A stretch of 18,407 nucleotides of DNA, from positions 1 through 18,407 of the forward strand of contig JASIDM010000068.1 of the NCBI GenBank assembly GCA_030044695.1, read 5' to 3'. Positions within the stretch are counted from its first letter, which is position 1; the number at the start of each line of letters is the position of its first letter. Position numbers and translations under genes: made by a program. This DNA comes from Thermoplasmata archaeon. Its GTDB lineage: Archaea; Thermoplasmatota; Thermoplasmata; Lutacidiplasmatales; UBA184. The notes beneath the pieces are model-generated. The model made no database searches. It was not told the origin of the DNA and was given only the letters and a program-made list of their open reading frames with translations. Shown here piece by piece: positions 1 to 7,496 of the stretch.

Positions 1-55
1 GCGTCGGAGGGCGGTCGAGCCCCCGCCCTCCCGAGCTGGGGCGCGGCGCGACCAT
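1..55 (-). CDS. Possible start of a gene running off the left edge
   Basis: Reading the minus strand from an ATG at 55 gives 18 stop-free codons (MVAPRPSSGRGLDRPPT...) up to the window edge. A TATA-like GCCTTTAAC lies at about 82-90, roughly 30 nt upstream, which matches the leaderless spacing used elsewhere in this window. The visible residues match no family I recognise and the stretch is too short to test for coding. This is inference from promoter spacing only. Confidence 0.25.
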   Translation of the reverse strand, partial: MVAPRPSSGGRGLDRPPT

Positions 56-182
56 CGGGACCGTTCTACGCGTCGCAGGAGGTTAAAGGCTGCCGCCGAC
101 GCCTCGGCTCGGTCGGGGGCGGGTCCCCTTCTCCGTCCCGCAAGGGTTATGCCGAGCCCCCTTACCGGCGGTCCGCACGACC

Positions 183-437
183 ATGGCCGAGTCGCCGTCC
201 ACCTCCTCGCCGCCGCTCCGCCCCCGGGAGATGTCGCTCCCGAGGAAGGCGTCGTTCTTCGGCTTCGCCGCCCTGGTCGTCGCCGGGGTCGCCTTCTACG
301 TCTGGTGGGGGCTCTCCTTCGGGGTCTGGATCGATAACGGGGTGTACGCCGTCACGGTGACGCTCCTGGGCTTCGGGCTCGCGGGAATGTGGCTCATGCT
401 GCCGAACCCGCCGGCACCGGCCCCGCCGCCCCGCTGA
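183..437 (+). CDS. Small two-helix membrane protein, unknown function
   Basis: 84 residues. A polar N-terminus is followed by two hydrophobic segments, about residues 24-45 (rich in Phe, Val, Ala, Trp) and 53-74, and a Pro-rich tail. This looks like a hairpin in the cytoplasmic membrane. A TATA-like GGTTATGC at 144-151 sits about 35 nt before the ATG. The gene ends 11 nt before the convergent proS stop. No catalytic motif is visible and I do not recognise a family. Existence is supported by the clean helix pattern and promoter, not by homology. Confidence 0.65.
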   Translation: MAESPSTSSPPLRPREMSLPRKASFFGFAALVVAGVAFYVWWGLSFGVWIDNGVYAVTVTLLGFGLAGMWLMLPNPPAPAPPPR

Positions 438-448
438 GCGACGGCGGT

Positions 449-1876
449 TCAGATCGGCCGGGCCGCGACGGCCCAACGGACGTTCTCGGTCTCGCCCGAC
501 GCGACGCATGGTCCCGGCGGCCCGAGCTCCATCGGGAGCGGCCCCTCGGGGGTCCCGAGCAGTCCTCCGCCGATGGCGGTCTCGATCGCGTGGCCGCACT
601 CCTCGCGTCCGCACCAGGAGAGGACCCGGACCGTCGCCGAATCCTTCAGCTCCTCCAGCGTGCGGGCCAGCGCGAACCGCTCCGCAAACGCCCGGTCGGC
701 CCGGCCCCGCAGCGCCCGGTCGTACTCGGCGAGCGCCGCGGCGACCTCCGCCTCGAGCGCGGCGGCCGTCACCGTGGTCCGCCGCCCGAGCCGGTCCACC
801 GCCGTGGCGGTCCCGCTCTCCGCTTCCCGCCGCCCGACGTCGAGTCGAAGCGGGACGCCCCGCGCCTCCCAGTAGAAGTACTTCGCCCCGGGCCGGTCGT
901 CCCGTTCGTCCACGAGCACGCGACGGCCCGCGGCGCGGAGCCGGTCGGCGTACGCCCGCGCCACCGTGAGGGGCGTCGCGCCCGCGCCGGCGGCCGTGAT
1001 CGGCACCACGACGACCTCGTGGGGCGCCACGGACGTCGGCAACGCCGCCCCCTTCTCGTCCCCGTGCACCGCGACGATCGCGCCCAGGAGCCGCTCGGAG
1101 AGGCCGAAGGTCGTCTGCTGGGCGTACTGCTGGCTCCCGTCGGCGGCCTCGAAGCGGATGCCGTACGGGCGCGAGAAGTTCTCCCGGTAGGCGTGCACCG
1201 TGCCGAGCTGGAGCGTGAGCGCCCCGCCGACCGGCGCGTCGAAGGCGATCGAGTAGAACGCCCCCGGGAACTTGTCCCACTCGGGCCGGCGGATCGCGAG
1301 GTACGGCAGGCCGAACGCCTCCGCCATCTTCCGGAACGCCGCCAGGTTCGACTGCACCCGGGCGTCCGACGCCGCGATGTCCGCCTGGCAGGTGTGCTCC
1401 TCGAAGAAGTGGATCTCGCGCACCCGCACGAACGGCCGGGTCGTCTTCGTGTCGTAGCGGAACACGTTCACGATCTGGTAGACGTTGAGCGGCAGGTCGC
1501 GGTGGGAGCGGACCCAGAGCGCGAAGATCGGGTACATCGCGGTCTCCGAGGTCGGCCGCAGGGCGAGCGGCACGTCGAGCGGGGAGGCGCCGCCGCGGGT
1601 GACCCAGAACACCTCGCGGTCGAACCCCTTGATGTGCTCCGCCTCCTTCGCGAACTCGGTCTCGGGGATCAGCAGCGGGAACTCCACCGCGACCGAGCCG
1701 GTCGCCTCGATCTCCGTGACCAGGACCCGGTCCAGGAGCCGCCGGGCCGCCAGCCCGTACGGGGTCCAGACGTTCATCCCCTTCACCGGGTAGCGCTTGT
1801 CGGTGAGGTCCGCGGCCTCGACCGCGGCCAGGTACCAGTCGACGAAGGCGCTCGACTTGTCCGGAAGGTCGGCCAT
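449..1876 (-). CDS. proS: Prolyl-tRNA synthetase, archaeal/eukaryotic type
   Basis: Cytoplasmic class II aminoacyl-tRNA synthetase that charges tRNA-Pro with proline. 475 residues, normal for the short archaeal/eukaryal form that lacks the bacterial editing insertion. The N-terminal catalytic core shows the RYPVKGM region (about 28-34), LRPTSET (107-113) and motif 2, FRYDTKTTRPFVRVREIHFFEEH (about 139-161). An anticodon-binding domain follows, then the C-terminal zinc-type domain. That domain keeps Cys422, Cys427 and Cys457, but the expected fourth Cys is Ser460. The ATG at 1876 was chosen because the protein then begins just before the conserved core and a TATA box lies 35 nt upstream. Longer upstream readings add unconserved low-complexity residues. 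Divergent from the DUF373 gene. Confidence 0.97.
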   Translation of the reverse strand: MADLPDKSSAFVDWYLAAVEAADLTDKRYPVKGMNVWTPYGLAARRLLDRVLVTEIEATGSVAVEFPLLIPETEFAKEAEHIKGFDREVFWVTRGGASPLDVPLALRPTSETAMYPIFALWVRSHRDLPLNVYQIVNVFRYDTKTTRPFVRVREIHFFEEHTCQADIAASDARVQSNLAAFRKMAEAFGLPYLAIRRPEWDKFPGAFYSIAFDAPVGGALTLQLGTVHAYRENFSRPYGIRFEAADGSQQYAQQTTFGLSERLLGAIVAVHGDEKGAALPTSVAPHEVVVVPITAAGAGATPLTVARAYADRLRAAGRRVLVDERDDRPGAKYFYWEARGVPLRLDVGRREAESGTATAVDRLGRRTTVTAAALEAEVAAALAEYDRALRGRADRAFAERFALARTLEELKDSATVRVLSWCGREECGHAIETAIGGGLLGTPEGPLPMELGPPGPCVASGETENVRWAVAARPI

Positions 1877-1907
1877 GGGTGGGCGGAGCCCGAGGGGAGC
1901 CCGCGGA

Positions 1908-1915
1908 GTATAAGG
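1908..1915 (-). promoter_or_regulatory. TATA box for proS
   Basis: On the minus strand the sequence reads CCTTATACT, the only AT-rich patch in the GC-rich 148-nt gap between the divergent proS and DUF373 starts. Its centre is about 35 nt before the proS ATG, which predicts a leader of about 9 nt. The plus-strand reading (GTATAAGG) is too far from the DUF373 start to serve it in a leaderless way. Confidence 0.6.
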
Positions 1916-2024
1916 GTTCGCGAGGGGCCGACCCGCGGGACCCGCCGCCGGGGGCTCCGAGGCCCGCGTCCCGGGCCGGTGGACGCCAACGATTATGCGG
2001 ACCGCCGTCCATGCTTCGCGGGCC

Positions 2025-3113
2025 ATGCGCCTCGTCGTCTGCGTCGACCGCGACGACGACCTCGGCCGGAAGGCCGGGGTGGTCGGACCCGTCGTGGGCC
2101 GGGCGGACGTGCTGGACGCCGCCGTGAAGCTCGGGACGACCGATCCCGAGGACTCGGACACCAACGCTCTCTTCGCCTCCGTCTCGCTCCTGGACGAGCT
2201 CCGCGGCGCCGGGGAGGAGTGCGAGATCTGCGTGCTCACCGGCTCGCCCAAGGTGGGCGTCCTCTCCGACCGCCGGATCGCCGACCAGTTCGACCAGGTG
2301 CTCTCGACCGCGAAGGCGACCAGCGCCTACCTGGTGAGCGACGGCGCGGAGGACGAGTACCTGTTCCCGATCCTCGCGTCGCGCGTGCGCATCGACGGCG
2401 TCCGTCGGGTCTTCATCCGCCAGAGCGCGAGCCTCGAATCGACGTACTACACGCTCGTCCGCGCCCTCAAGGACCCGAAGCTCCGGGCGAAGACGATCCT
2501 CCCGTTCGCCTTCGTCCTGCTGATCCTCGGCTTCGCGGCCGCCGGCGGGGTCCTGATCTGGGGGGTGATCGGGCTCGCGATCCTGCTCGGGGTCTACCTC
2601 ATCTTCTGGACGTTCGATATCGACGAGGCGCTGATCGACGCGGTCCGGTCCGCCTCGGTCGACACGCGGCAGGGCTCGGTCGCCTTCGGCTTCGGGCTGT
2701 TCGCCGTCGCGCTCGTAGGCGTCGGGTTCCTGACCGGGTACAACCAGTACGCCGCGGGCGTGGGGCTCTCCCTGGTCGACCGGGTCCTCCTGTTCCTGCA
2801 GAGCGGCCTGCTCTGGTGGATCCTCGGGGCGCTGGTCTGGGAGACCGGCCGGGCGCTGCGCCGGATGTTCGCCCGCGGGCAGTTCCCCCGCTCGTTCGTC
2901 GTGGCGACGACCAGCGTCATCGGGACCGGGCTCCTCAGCTACGGGATCGTCTTCCTGGTGCGGTACCTCCAGGGGCTCGCCCCGGTGAGCCAGGTGCCGT
3001 TCCTCGCCGGGCTCATCGTCACCGGCCTCGGCCTCGTGATCGGCGCGGGGATGATCCACCAGCACTTCCGCGCGCTGGCCCAGGCGGCGACCGCGCCGAC
3101 GACGATCGGCTAG
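2025..3113 (+). CDS. DUF373 family archaeal membrane protein
   Basis: 362 residues. The N-terminal soluble domain opens with RLVVCVDRDDDLGRKAG, the hallmark of DUF373, a family common in Euryarchaeota without a known function. It includes a SPKVG region and an SDGAEDEYLFPIL segment typical of the family. From about residue 158 onward there are roughly six hydrophobic helices, so the protein is an integral membrane protein with a cytoplasmic-type N-domain. The ATG at 2025 fits the usual family start and has a TATA-like ATTATGCG at 1992-1999, about 30 nt upstream. An ATG at 1995 in the same frame adds ten unconserved residues. The stop codon overlaps that of the convergent phosphoribosyltransferase gene in a CTAG tetramer. 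Confidence 0.92.
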   Translation: MRLVVCVDRDDDLGRKAGVVGPVVGRADVLDAAVKLGTTDPEDSDTNALFASVSLLDELRGAGEECEICVLTGSPKVGVLSDRRIADQFDQVLSTAKATSAYLVSDGAEDEYLFPILASRVRIDGVRRVFIRQSASLESTYYTLVRALKDPKLRAKTILPFAFVLLILGFAAAGGVLIWGVIGLAILLGVYLIFWTFDIDEALIDAVRSASVDTRQGSVAFGFGLFAVALVGVGFLTGYNQYAAGVGLSLVDRVLLFLQSGLLWWILGALVWETGRALRRMFARGQFPRSFVVATTSVIGTGLLSYGIVFLVRYLQGLAPVSQVPFLAGLIVTGLGLVIGAGMIHQHFRALAQAATAPTTIG

Positions 3114-3718
3114 CGCGGCGGGCCGAGGACCCGCCGAAGGTCGTCGGCGGGGACGTCCAGGCCGCACCGTTCCCGCAGGGTCCGCCCGACCCCCTCGAGG
3201 CCGGGGGCGATCTCGGCGGCCCGGGCGGCGAGCGTGCCCAGGTCCTCCCAGTAGTTCCACGGGAACACGACCCAGACCCAGGCGTCGCGCGGGATCTCCT
3301 CGCCGAAGTACGTCGGGACGAACGTCGCGTGGGCGATGTGCACGAGGGCCGCGGTCTCCAGCGACCGGGGGCGGGCCGCGCGGGCGTGCTCGCTCGCCAG
3401 GCGGAGGCTATCGCCGGTGTCCGTGATGTCGTCGACGACGAGGACGGCCTCCCCGGCGATCTCGCCCGAGAGGCCCTCGGTGAGCCGCGCCTGCCCGTCC
3501 CGGGCGGCGGTCACGCCCCAGTGCTGGACGCGCAGGGCGACCAGCCGCCGCACGCCGAGGCGATCCCCGAGGAGGCGGGCCGGGACCCAGCCTCCGCGCG
3601 TGAGCCCGACGATCGTCTCCGGGCGCGTCCCGGCGGCGCGGACCTTCGCGGCGACGGCGTCGGCCCAGCCCTCGACCTCCGGCCAGGTCGCCCGGCGGCA
3701 CCTCGGGAGCTCGACCAT
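3110..3718 (-). CDS. Phosphoribosyltransferase, purine/xanthine type
   Basis: 202 residues. Type I PRTase fold. The PRPP-binding loop is VLVVDDITDTGDS at about 92-104, with the two acidic residues and the TGDS phosphate-binding turn. IVGLTRGGWVPA at about 37-48 is the pyrophosphate-loop region. The family (COG2236-like) transfers phosphoribose from PRPP to a purine base such as xanthine, guanine or hypoxanthine, in salvage. The base specificity cannot be read here. The ATG lies 19 nt after the gdhA stop on the same strand, so the two genes may be cotranscribed. A longer in-frame upstream reading was rejected because it runs into gdhA and is low complexity. Confidence 0.9.
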   Translation of the reverse strand: MVELPRCRRATWPEVEGWADAVAAKVRAAGTRPETIVGLTRGGWVPARLLGDRLGVRRLVALRVQHWGVTAARDGQARLTEGLSGEIAGEAVLVVDDITDTGDSLRLASEHARAARPRSLETAALVHIAHATFVPTYFGEEIPRDAWVWVVFPWNYWEDLGTLAARAAEIAPGLEGVGRTLRERCGLDVPADDLRRVLGPPR

Positions 3719-3737
3719 CCGGACCGGGACGGTCGGG

Positions 3738-5000
3738 CTACGGGTAGATGCCGCGGGTCCGGATCGCGTCGACGACCCGCTGGACGGCGAGGACGTAGGC
3801 CGCGGTGCGGTTGTGGACCTTCTTCTCGGCCGCCACGCGGTGGACATCCGCGTAGGATCGGGTCATGACCCGCTCCAGGCGCTGGTTGACCTCCTCGAGC
3901 GACCAGAAGAACCCCTGGATGTCCTGGGCCCACTCGAAGTAGCTCACCGTCACCCCGCCCGCGTTGGCGAGGATGTCCGGCAGCACGGTGACCTTCTTCT
4001 GGAACAGCGTGGTGTCGGCCTCCGGGAGCGTCGGCCCGTTCGCCGCCTCGGCGACCATCTTCGCCTGGATGCGGTCGGCGTTCTTCGCGCTGATCTGGTT
4101 CTCGAGCGCCGCCGGGATCAGGATGTCGGCCTTGGTCTCCAGCAGCTCGTCGTTGGAGAGCGCCTTCGTCCCCGGGAAGCCGACGACCGAGCCGGTCTTC
4201 GCCTTGTGGGCCTCGACGGCCTTCGGGTTGAGCCCGTCGGCCTTGTAGATCCCCCCCTTGGAGTCGGAGACCGCGACGATCGTCGCCCCCTGCTCGTCGT
4301 GGAGGATGTTCGCCGCCACGCTGCCGGCGTTGCCGAACCCCTGGACCGCGACGGTCCCGCCCTTCACCCGGACGCCGGCGTCCTTCGCCGCCTCGCGGAT
4401 GACGTAGGCGCAGCCCCGGCCGGTCGCCTCGCCGCGGCCCTCGCTGCCGCCGAGGGCGATCGGCTTGCCCGTGACGACGCCCGGCACGGAGTAGCCCTTC
4501 TGCATGGAGTACGTGTCCATGATCCAGCTCATCGTCTGGCTGTCCGTGTAGACGTCCGGCGCCGGGATGTCGATCTCCGGGCCGATGATCTGGGAGATCT
4601 CGCTCGCGTAGCGGCGGGTCAGCCCCTCCAGCTCGGTCTTGGACATAGCCTTCGGGTCGCAGATCACGCCGCCCTTCGCCCCGCCGTACGGGATGTTGAC
4701 GACGGCGCACTTCCACGTCATCCAGGCGGCCAGCGCCCGGACCTCGTCCAGCGTCACCTGGGGATGGTAGCGGATGCCGCCCTTGCACGGGCCCCGTGCC
4801 ATGTTGTACTGGACGCGATGCCCGGTGAAGACCCGCAACGAGCCGTCGTCCATCCGCACCGGGAAGTTCACGGTGAGCTCCCGCTTCGGGTGCTTCAGGA
4901 CGTCCCGGATCCCACCGTTGAGGCCGATGAGGTCGGCCACGATGTCGATCTGTCGCTTCGCGGTCTCGAACGGGTTCACGGAGGAGCTTGCCTGCGGCAT
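3738..5000 (-). CDS. gdhA: Glutamate dehydrogenase
   Basis: 420 residues, the normal size for the hexameric archaeal/bacterial enzyme. It interconverts glutamate and 2-oxoglutarate plus ammonia with NAD(P). The dimerisation/substrate domain has GPCKGGIRYHP (70-80), PYGGAKGG with catalytic Lys109, and DIPAPDVYT with catalytic Asp149. The Rossmann domain has GFGNAG at 221-226, with an acidic residue after the second strand (VAVSDSKGG, about 243-250). That pattern is often seen in NAD-preferring forms, but coenzyme preference is not certain. The ATG at 5000 has a GAGGT ribosome-binding site 5 nt upstream and a TATA-like box about 38 nt upstream. The phosphoribosyltransferase gene follows 19 nt downstream. 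Confidence 0.96.
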   Translation of the reverse strand: MPQASSSVNPFETAKRQIDIVADLIGLNGGIRDVLKHPKRELTVNFPVRMDDGSLRVFTGHRVQYNMARGPCKGGIRYHPQVTLDEVRALAAWMTWKCAVVNIPYGGAKGGVICDPKAMSKTELEGLTRRYASEISQIIGPEIDIPAPDVYTDSQTMSWIMDTYSMQKGYSVPGVVTGKPIALGGSEGRGEATGRGCAYVIREAAKDAGVRVKGGTVAVQGFGNAGSVAANILHDEQGATIVAVSDSKGGIYKADGLNPKAVEAHKAKTGSVVGFPGTKALSNDELLETKADILIPAALENQISAKNADRIQAKMVAEAANGPTLPEADTTLFQKKVTVLPDILANAGGVTVSYFEWAQDIQGFFWSLEEVNQRLERVMTRSYADVHRVAAEKKVHNRTAAYVLAVQRVVDAIRTRGIYP

Positions 5001-5005
5001 CGCCA

Positions 5006-5042
5006 ACCTCGAACGCTCCCGGGAGCCGGTGCCGATTACTTG
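5006..5042 (-). promoter_or_regulatory. TATA-like box and Shine-Dalgarno site for gdhA
   Basis: Minus strand: a TATA-like CAAGTAAT at 5035-5042 and GAGGT at 5006-5010. GAGGT is complementary to the archaeal 16S 3' end and stands 5 nt before the ATG at 5000. The spacing predicts a leader of about 12 nt, just long enough to carry the ribosome-binding site. This supports the chosen start. Confidence 0.5.
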
Positions 5043-5097
5043 AACGTGCTGTGGACCTTGCCAGACCACCGCACTCCCTCGCGCCGGGCCCCCCCGG

Positions 5098-6288
5098 CTA
5101 GCGGTACGGCACGAACTCCTTGCCGAGCAGCTCCCGCCCGAGGATGATCCGCATGATGTTGAGGCCCCCCTCCGCGCCGACCAGGTAGCTCATGATCCCG
5201 CGCAGGCCGAGCTCGAGCCCGGCGTCCTTGGTGTAGCCGGCGGCGCCGAACCACATCATGACCCGCTTGACGCACTCAAAGGCGATCTGGGGGGCGGTCA
5301 GCTTCACCGAGGCGACGGCGAGGTCGACCTCGGAGCGGTGGGAGCGGTCCCCCTTCAGCGGGTACTGGTCGAGCAGCCACGCGGCCCGGCGTACCTGCCA
5401 CTTGACGGCCTCGACCTGGGTGTAGAGGTCGACGAGCTCGAACTGGATCGCCTCGAACTTGCCGAGCGGCTGGCCGAACGCCTGCCGCTCCCGGATGTAG
5501 GCGATCCCGGTCTCGAGCGCCCGCTCGGCGGCGCCGACGCACGCCGCGCTCACGAACGTCCGTGCGACGGTGAACCCCTCCATGGCGTAGTCGAAGCCTC
5601 GGCGCTCCTCGCCGAGCAGGTACCGCTCCGGAACCTTCGCGTCGGCGTAGGTCAGGGCGCCGGTCGAGATCCCCATCCGGCCCATGTTCTCGAACCGCTG
5701 GGTGGCGATCCCCTCGGCGCGCGTCGGGACGTACAGCAGGTCGAACCCTCCGCCGTCCGCCTTCGCGAGCGTCAGGTGCCCGCCCCCGAGCCGACGCGCC
5801 TCCTCGACCCCGGAGACGAACGCCTTCTCGCCCCGGAGCACGAACTGCGTACCGTCGCGGCGGACCGCGGTCCGCATCGCCGCGAGATCGCTCCCCCCCG
5901 TCGGCTCGGTGGTGGCGACCCCGAGGAACGCCTTCCCGGCGGTGACGGCGGGGAGCACCTCCTGCTTCGTGGCCTCGGTGCCGTGGCGCGCGAGGATGTG
6001 GCCCCAGCCGGCCTCCAGCAGGAAGAACACCGCCGTGGCCATGGAGAAATCCCCGCGGCCGACCTCCTCGGCGGCGAGCTCGGTGAGCACGGCCGAGGCG
6101 CCCATCCCACCGTAGGCCTCGGGGACGGTCATCGCGAGGAGGCCGAGCTCGGCCATCGCCGCGAGGACCTCCGCGGGGATCGTCCCTTCCGCGTCGATCT
6201 GACGCTCGTGGGTCCGCAGGACGCGGTCGCCGAACCGCCGGGCCGCCTCCTGGAACGCCCGCTCCTCGTCCGAGAGCCGGAACTCCAT
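5098..6288 (-). CDS. Acyl-CoA dehydrogenase
   Basis: 396 residues, standard for the FAD-dependent family that introduces the alpha-beta double bond into acyl-CoA. An N-terminal helical domain (FRLSDEERAFQEAARRFG) is followed by the mid beta domain with GVATTEPTGGSDL (FAD/substrate contacts) and a C-terminal helical domain with RQAFGQPLGKFEAIQF. GAEGG near residue 373, in the usual place before the IMRIILGREL helix, supplies the probable catalytic Glu. Substrate chain length cannot be read. No electron-transfer flavoprotein or other beta-oxidation gene is adjacent, so its pathway is open. The ATG is supported by a TATA-like box 32 nt upstream. The gap to gdhA is 97 nt with separate promoter signals. 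Confidence 0.95.
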   Translation of the reverse strand: MEFRLSDEERAFQEAARRFGDRVLRTHERQIDAEGTIPAEVLAAMAELGLLAMTVPEAYGGMGASAVLTELAAEEVGRGDFSMATAVFFLLEAGWGHILARHGTEATKQEVLPAVTAGKAFLGVATTEPTGGSDLAAMRTAVRRDGTQFVLRGEKAFVSGVEEARRLGGGHLTLAKADGGGFDLLYVPTRAEGIATQRFENMGRMGISTGALTYADAKVPERYLLGEERRGFDYAMEGFTVARTFVSAACVGAAERALETGIAYIRERQAFGQPLGKFEAIQFELVDLYTQVEAVKWQVRRAAWLLDQYPLKGDRSHRSEVDLAVASVKLTAPQIAFECVKRVMMWFGAAGYTKDAGLELGLRGIMSYLVGAEGGLNIMRIILGRELLGKEFVPYR

Positions 6289-6316
6289 CGATGCCGCCGC
6301 GGACGGGCCGCCGAGG

Positions 6317-6323
6317 ATTTAGC
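6317..6323 (-). promoter_or_regulatory. TATA box for the acyl-CoA dehydrogenase gene
   Basis: The minus strand reads GGCTAAATCC, centred about 32 nt before the ATG at 6288. It is the main AT-rich patch in the gap shared with the divergent gap gene. Confidence 0.5.
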
Positions 6324-6356
6324 CTTCGCCGACCCCGGAGCTCTCCGAGCGTCGGG

Positions 6357-6394
6357 CTCATTAGCCCGGGACCGGTCCGACGGGTCGTCGAGGT
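6357..6394 (+). promoter_or_regulatory. TATA-like box and Shine-Dalgarno site for gap
   Basis: CTCATTAGC at 6357-6365 is centred about 38 nt before the GTG at 6399. GAGGT at 6390-6394 stands 4 nt before that GTG. Together they decide the GTG start, because no ATG precedes the conserved Rossmann motif in this frame at a sensible distance. The arrangement repeats that of gdhA. Confidence 0.5.
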
Positions 6395-6398
6395 CCTC

Positions 6399-7433
6399 GT
6401 GGCGGTCCGGATCGGGGTCAACGGCTTCGGGACGATCGGCAAGCGCATCGCGGACGCCGTGGCGCGCCAGCCCGATCTCCAGCTCGTCGGCGTGGCGAAG
6501 ACGCGTCCCAGCTTCGAGGCCCGCCGCGCTGTCGCCCGGGGGTACCCTCTGTACGTGGCGGGGGACGGCCGCCCGGAGAGCTTCGCCGCCGCCGGCCTGC
6601 CCGTCGCCGGCCGCCTCGCCGATCTGCTCGGGAAGGTCGACGTCATCCTCGACGCAACCCCGGAGGACGTCGGTCGAGCGAACCGTCCGCTCTACGAGGC
6701 GGCGGGGGTCCGGGCGATCTTCCAAGGCGGGGAGGAGGCGGACGTCGCCGAGGCGTCGTTCTGCGCCCTCGCGAACTTCGACCAGGGGCGTGGGCGGCGC
6801 TCGCTGCGGGTGGTCTCGTGCAACACCACCGGGATCGCCCGCGCCGCGGCCGTGGTGCTACGTCGCTGGGGGGTCGAGACGTGGGAAGCGACCCTCGTGC
6901 GCCGGGCGGCGGACCCCGGCGACGCGAAGCGGGGCCCGATCGACGGTATCGTGCCGACGTTCGAGATGCCGTCGCACCACGGACCGGACGTACGGACGGT
7001 CCTCCCCGACCTCGCGATCGCCACGACGGCGGTGGTGGTGCCCACGACGTTGATGCACGTCCACGTCAACCACGTGCGGCTCGCGCGGGCGCCGGGCGGC
7101 GCGGCGGAGGTCCTGGACGCGTTCCGGGCCTCCCCGAGGTTCCACCTCTTCGCCCCGTGGGAGGGGGTCGACGCCACGCCCCAGGTGATGGAGTACGCCC
7201 GCGATCGGTCGGGGGGCAAGGACGGCCCGGGGGGGGACCTCATGGAGAACGCGATCTGGGAGCGCGGGCTTCGCCTGGACGGCCGGGACCTTCGGTTCTT
7301 CCAGGCGATCCACCAGGAGTCGATCGTCGTCCCGGAGAACATCGACGCCGTCCGCGCGATGTTGGGGCTCGCCGACGGCCCGACCTCGATCGCAACGACC
7401 GATCGCGCCCTCGGGATCCCGGCCCCCCGGTAG
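6399..7433 (+). CDS. gap: Glyceraldehyde-3-phosphate dehydrogenase, archaeal phosphorylating type (type II)
   Basis: 344 residues, the archaeal size. It interconverts glyceraldehyde 3-phosphate and 1,3-bisphosphoglycerate with NAD(P); in archaea this form works mostly in gluconeogenesis. The Rossmann motif VRIGVNGFGTIGKR lies at 3-16, and the catalytic Cys141 in SCNTTGIAR. The long C-terminal catalytic domain includes the HVHVNHV region and HQESIVVPENIDA near the end, typical of the archaeal family. The start is a GTG backed by a Shine-Dalgarno site. Divergent from the acyl-CoA dehydrogenase gene and 63 nt upstream of rpo7, which has its own promoter. Confidence 0.96.
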   Translation: MAVRIGVNGFGTIGKRIADAVARQPDLQLVGVAKTRPSFEARRAVARGYPLYVAGDGRPESFAAAGLPVAGRLADLLGKVDVILDATPEDVGRANRPLYEAAGVRAIFQGGEEADVAEASFCALANFDQGRGRRSLRVVSCNTTGIARAAAVVLRRWGVETWEATLVRRAADPGDAKRGPIDGIVPTFEMPSHHGPDVRTVLPDLAIATTAVVVPTTLMHVHVNHVRLARAPGGAAEVLDAFRASPRFHLFAPWEGVDATPQVMEYARDRSGGKDGPGGDLMENAIWERGLRLDGRDLRFFQAIHQESIVVPENIDAVRAMLGLADGPTSIATTDRALGIPAPR

Positions 7434-7467
7434 GGCTCCTCCTCCGTGGGGGGCGGCCCGAACCATC

Positions 7468-7474
7468 TTATAGG
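7468..7474 (+). promoter_or_regulatory. TATA box for the rpo7 operon
   Basis: CTTATAG is centred about 26 nt before the ATG at 7497, with GC-rich flanks and no Shine-Dalgarno site between. This is the spacing of a leaderless transcript and supports ATG 7497 over an in-frame GTG-like upstream start. Confidence 0.65.
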
Positions 7475-7496
7475 GGACCTTTCTCGCGCGGCGCGG

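Noticed and set aside
1877..2251. N-terminal extension of ProRS by 125 codons
   Set aside because: Ser/Arg/Pro-rich, unconserved, crosses the TATA box and runs into the divergent DUF373 gene.
162..3260. Very long open frame on the minus strand (about 1,030 codons)
   Set aside because: It lies antisense to DUF373 and in another frame of proS, and its product is Arg/Gly/Pro/Asp-rich without motifs. Long open shadows are expected at this GC content.
389..3868. Very long open frame on the plus strand (about 1,160 codons)
   Set aside because: Crosses proS, DUF373 and the phosphoribosyltransferase in the wrong frame. Low-complexity product with no family match.
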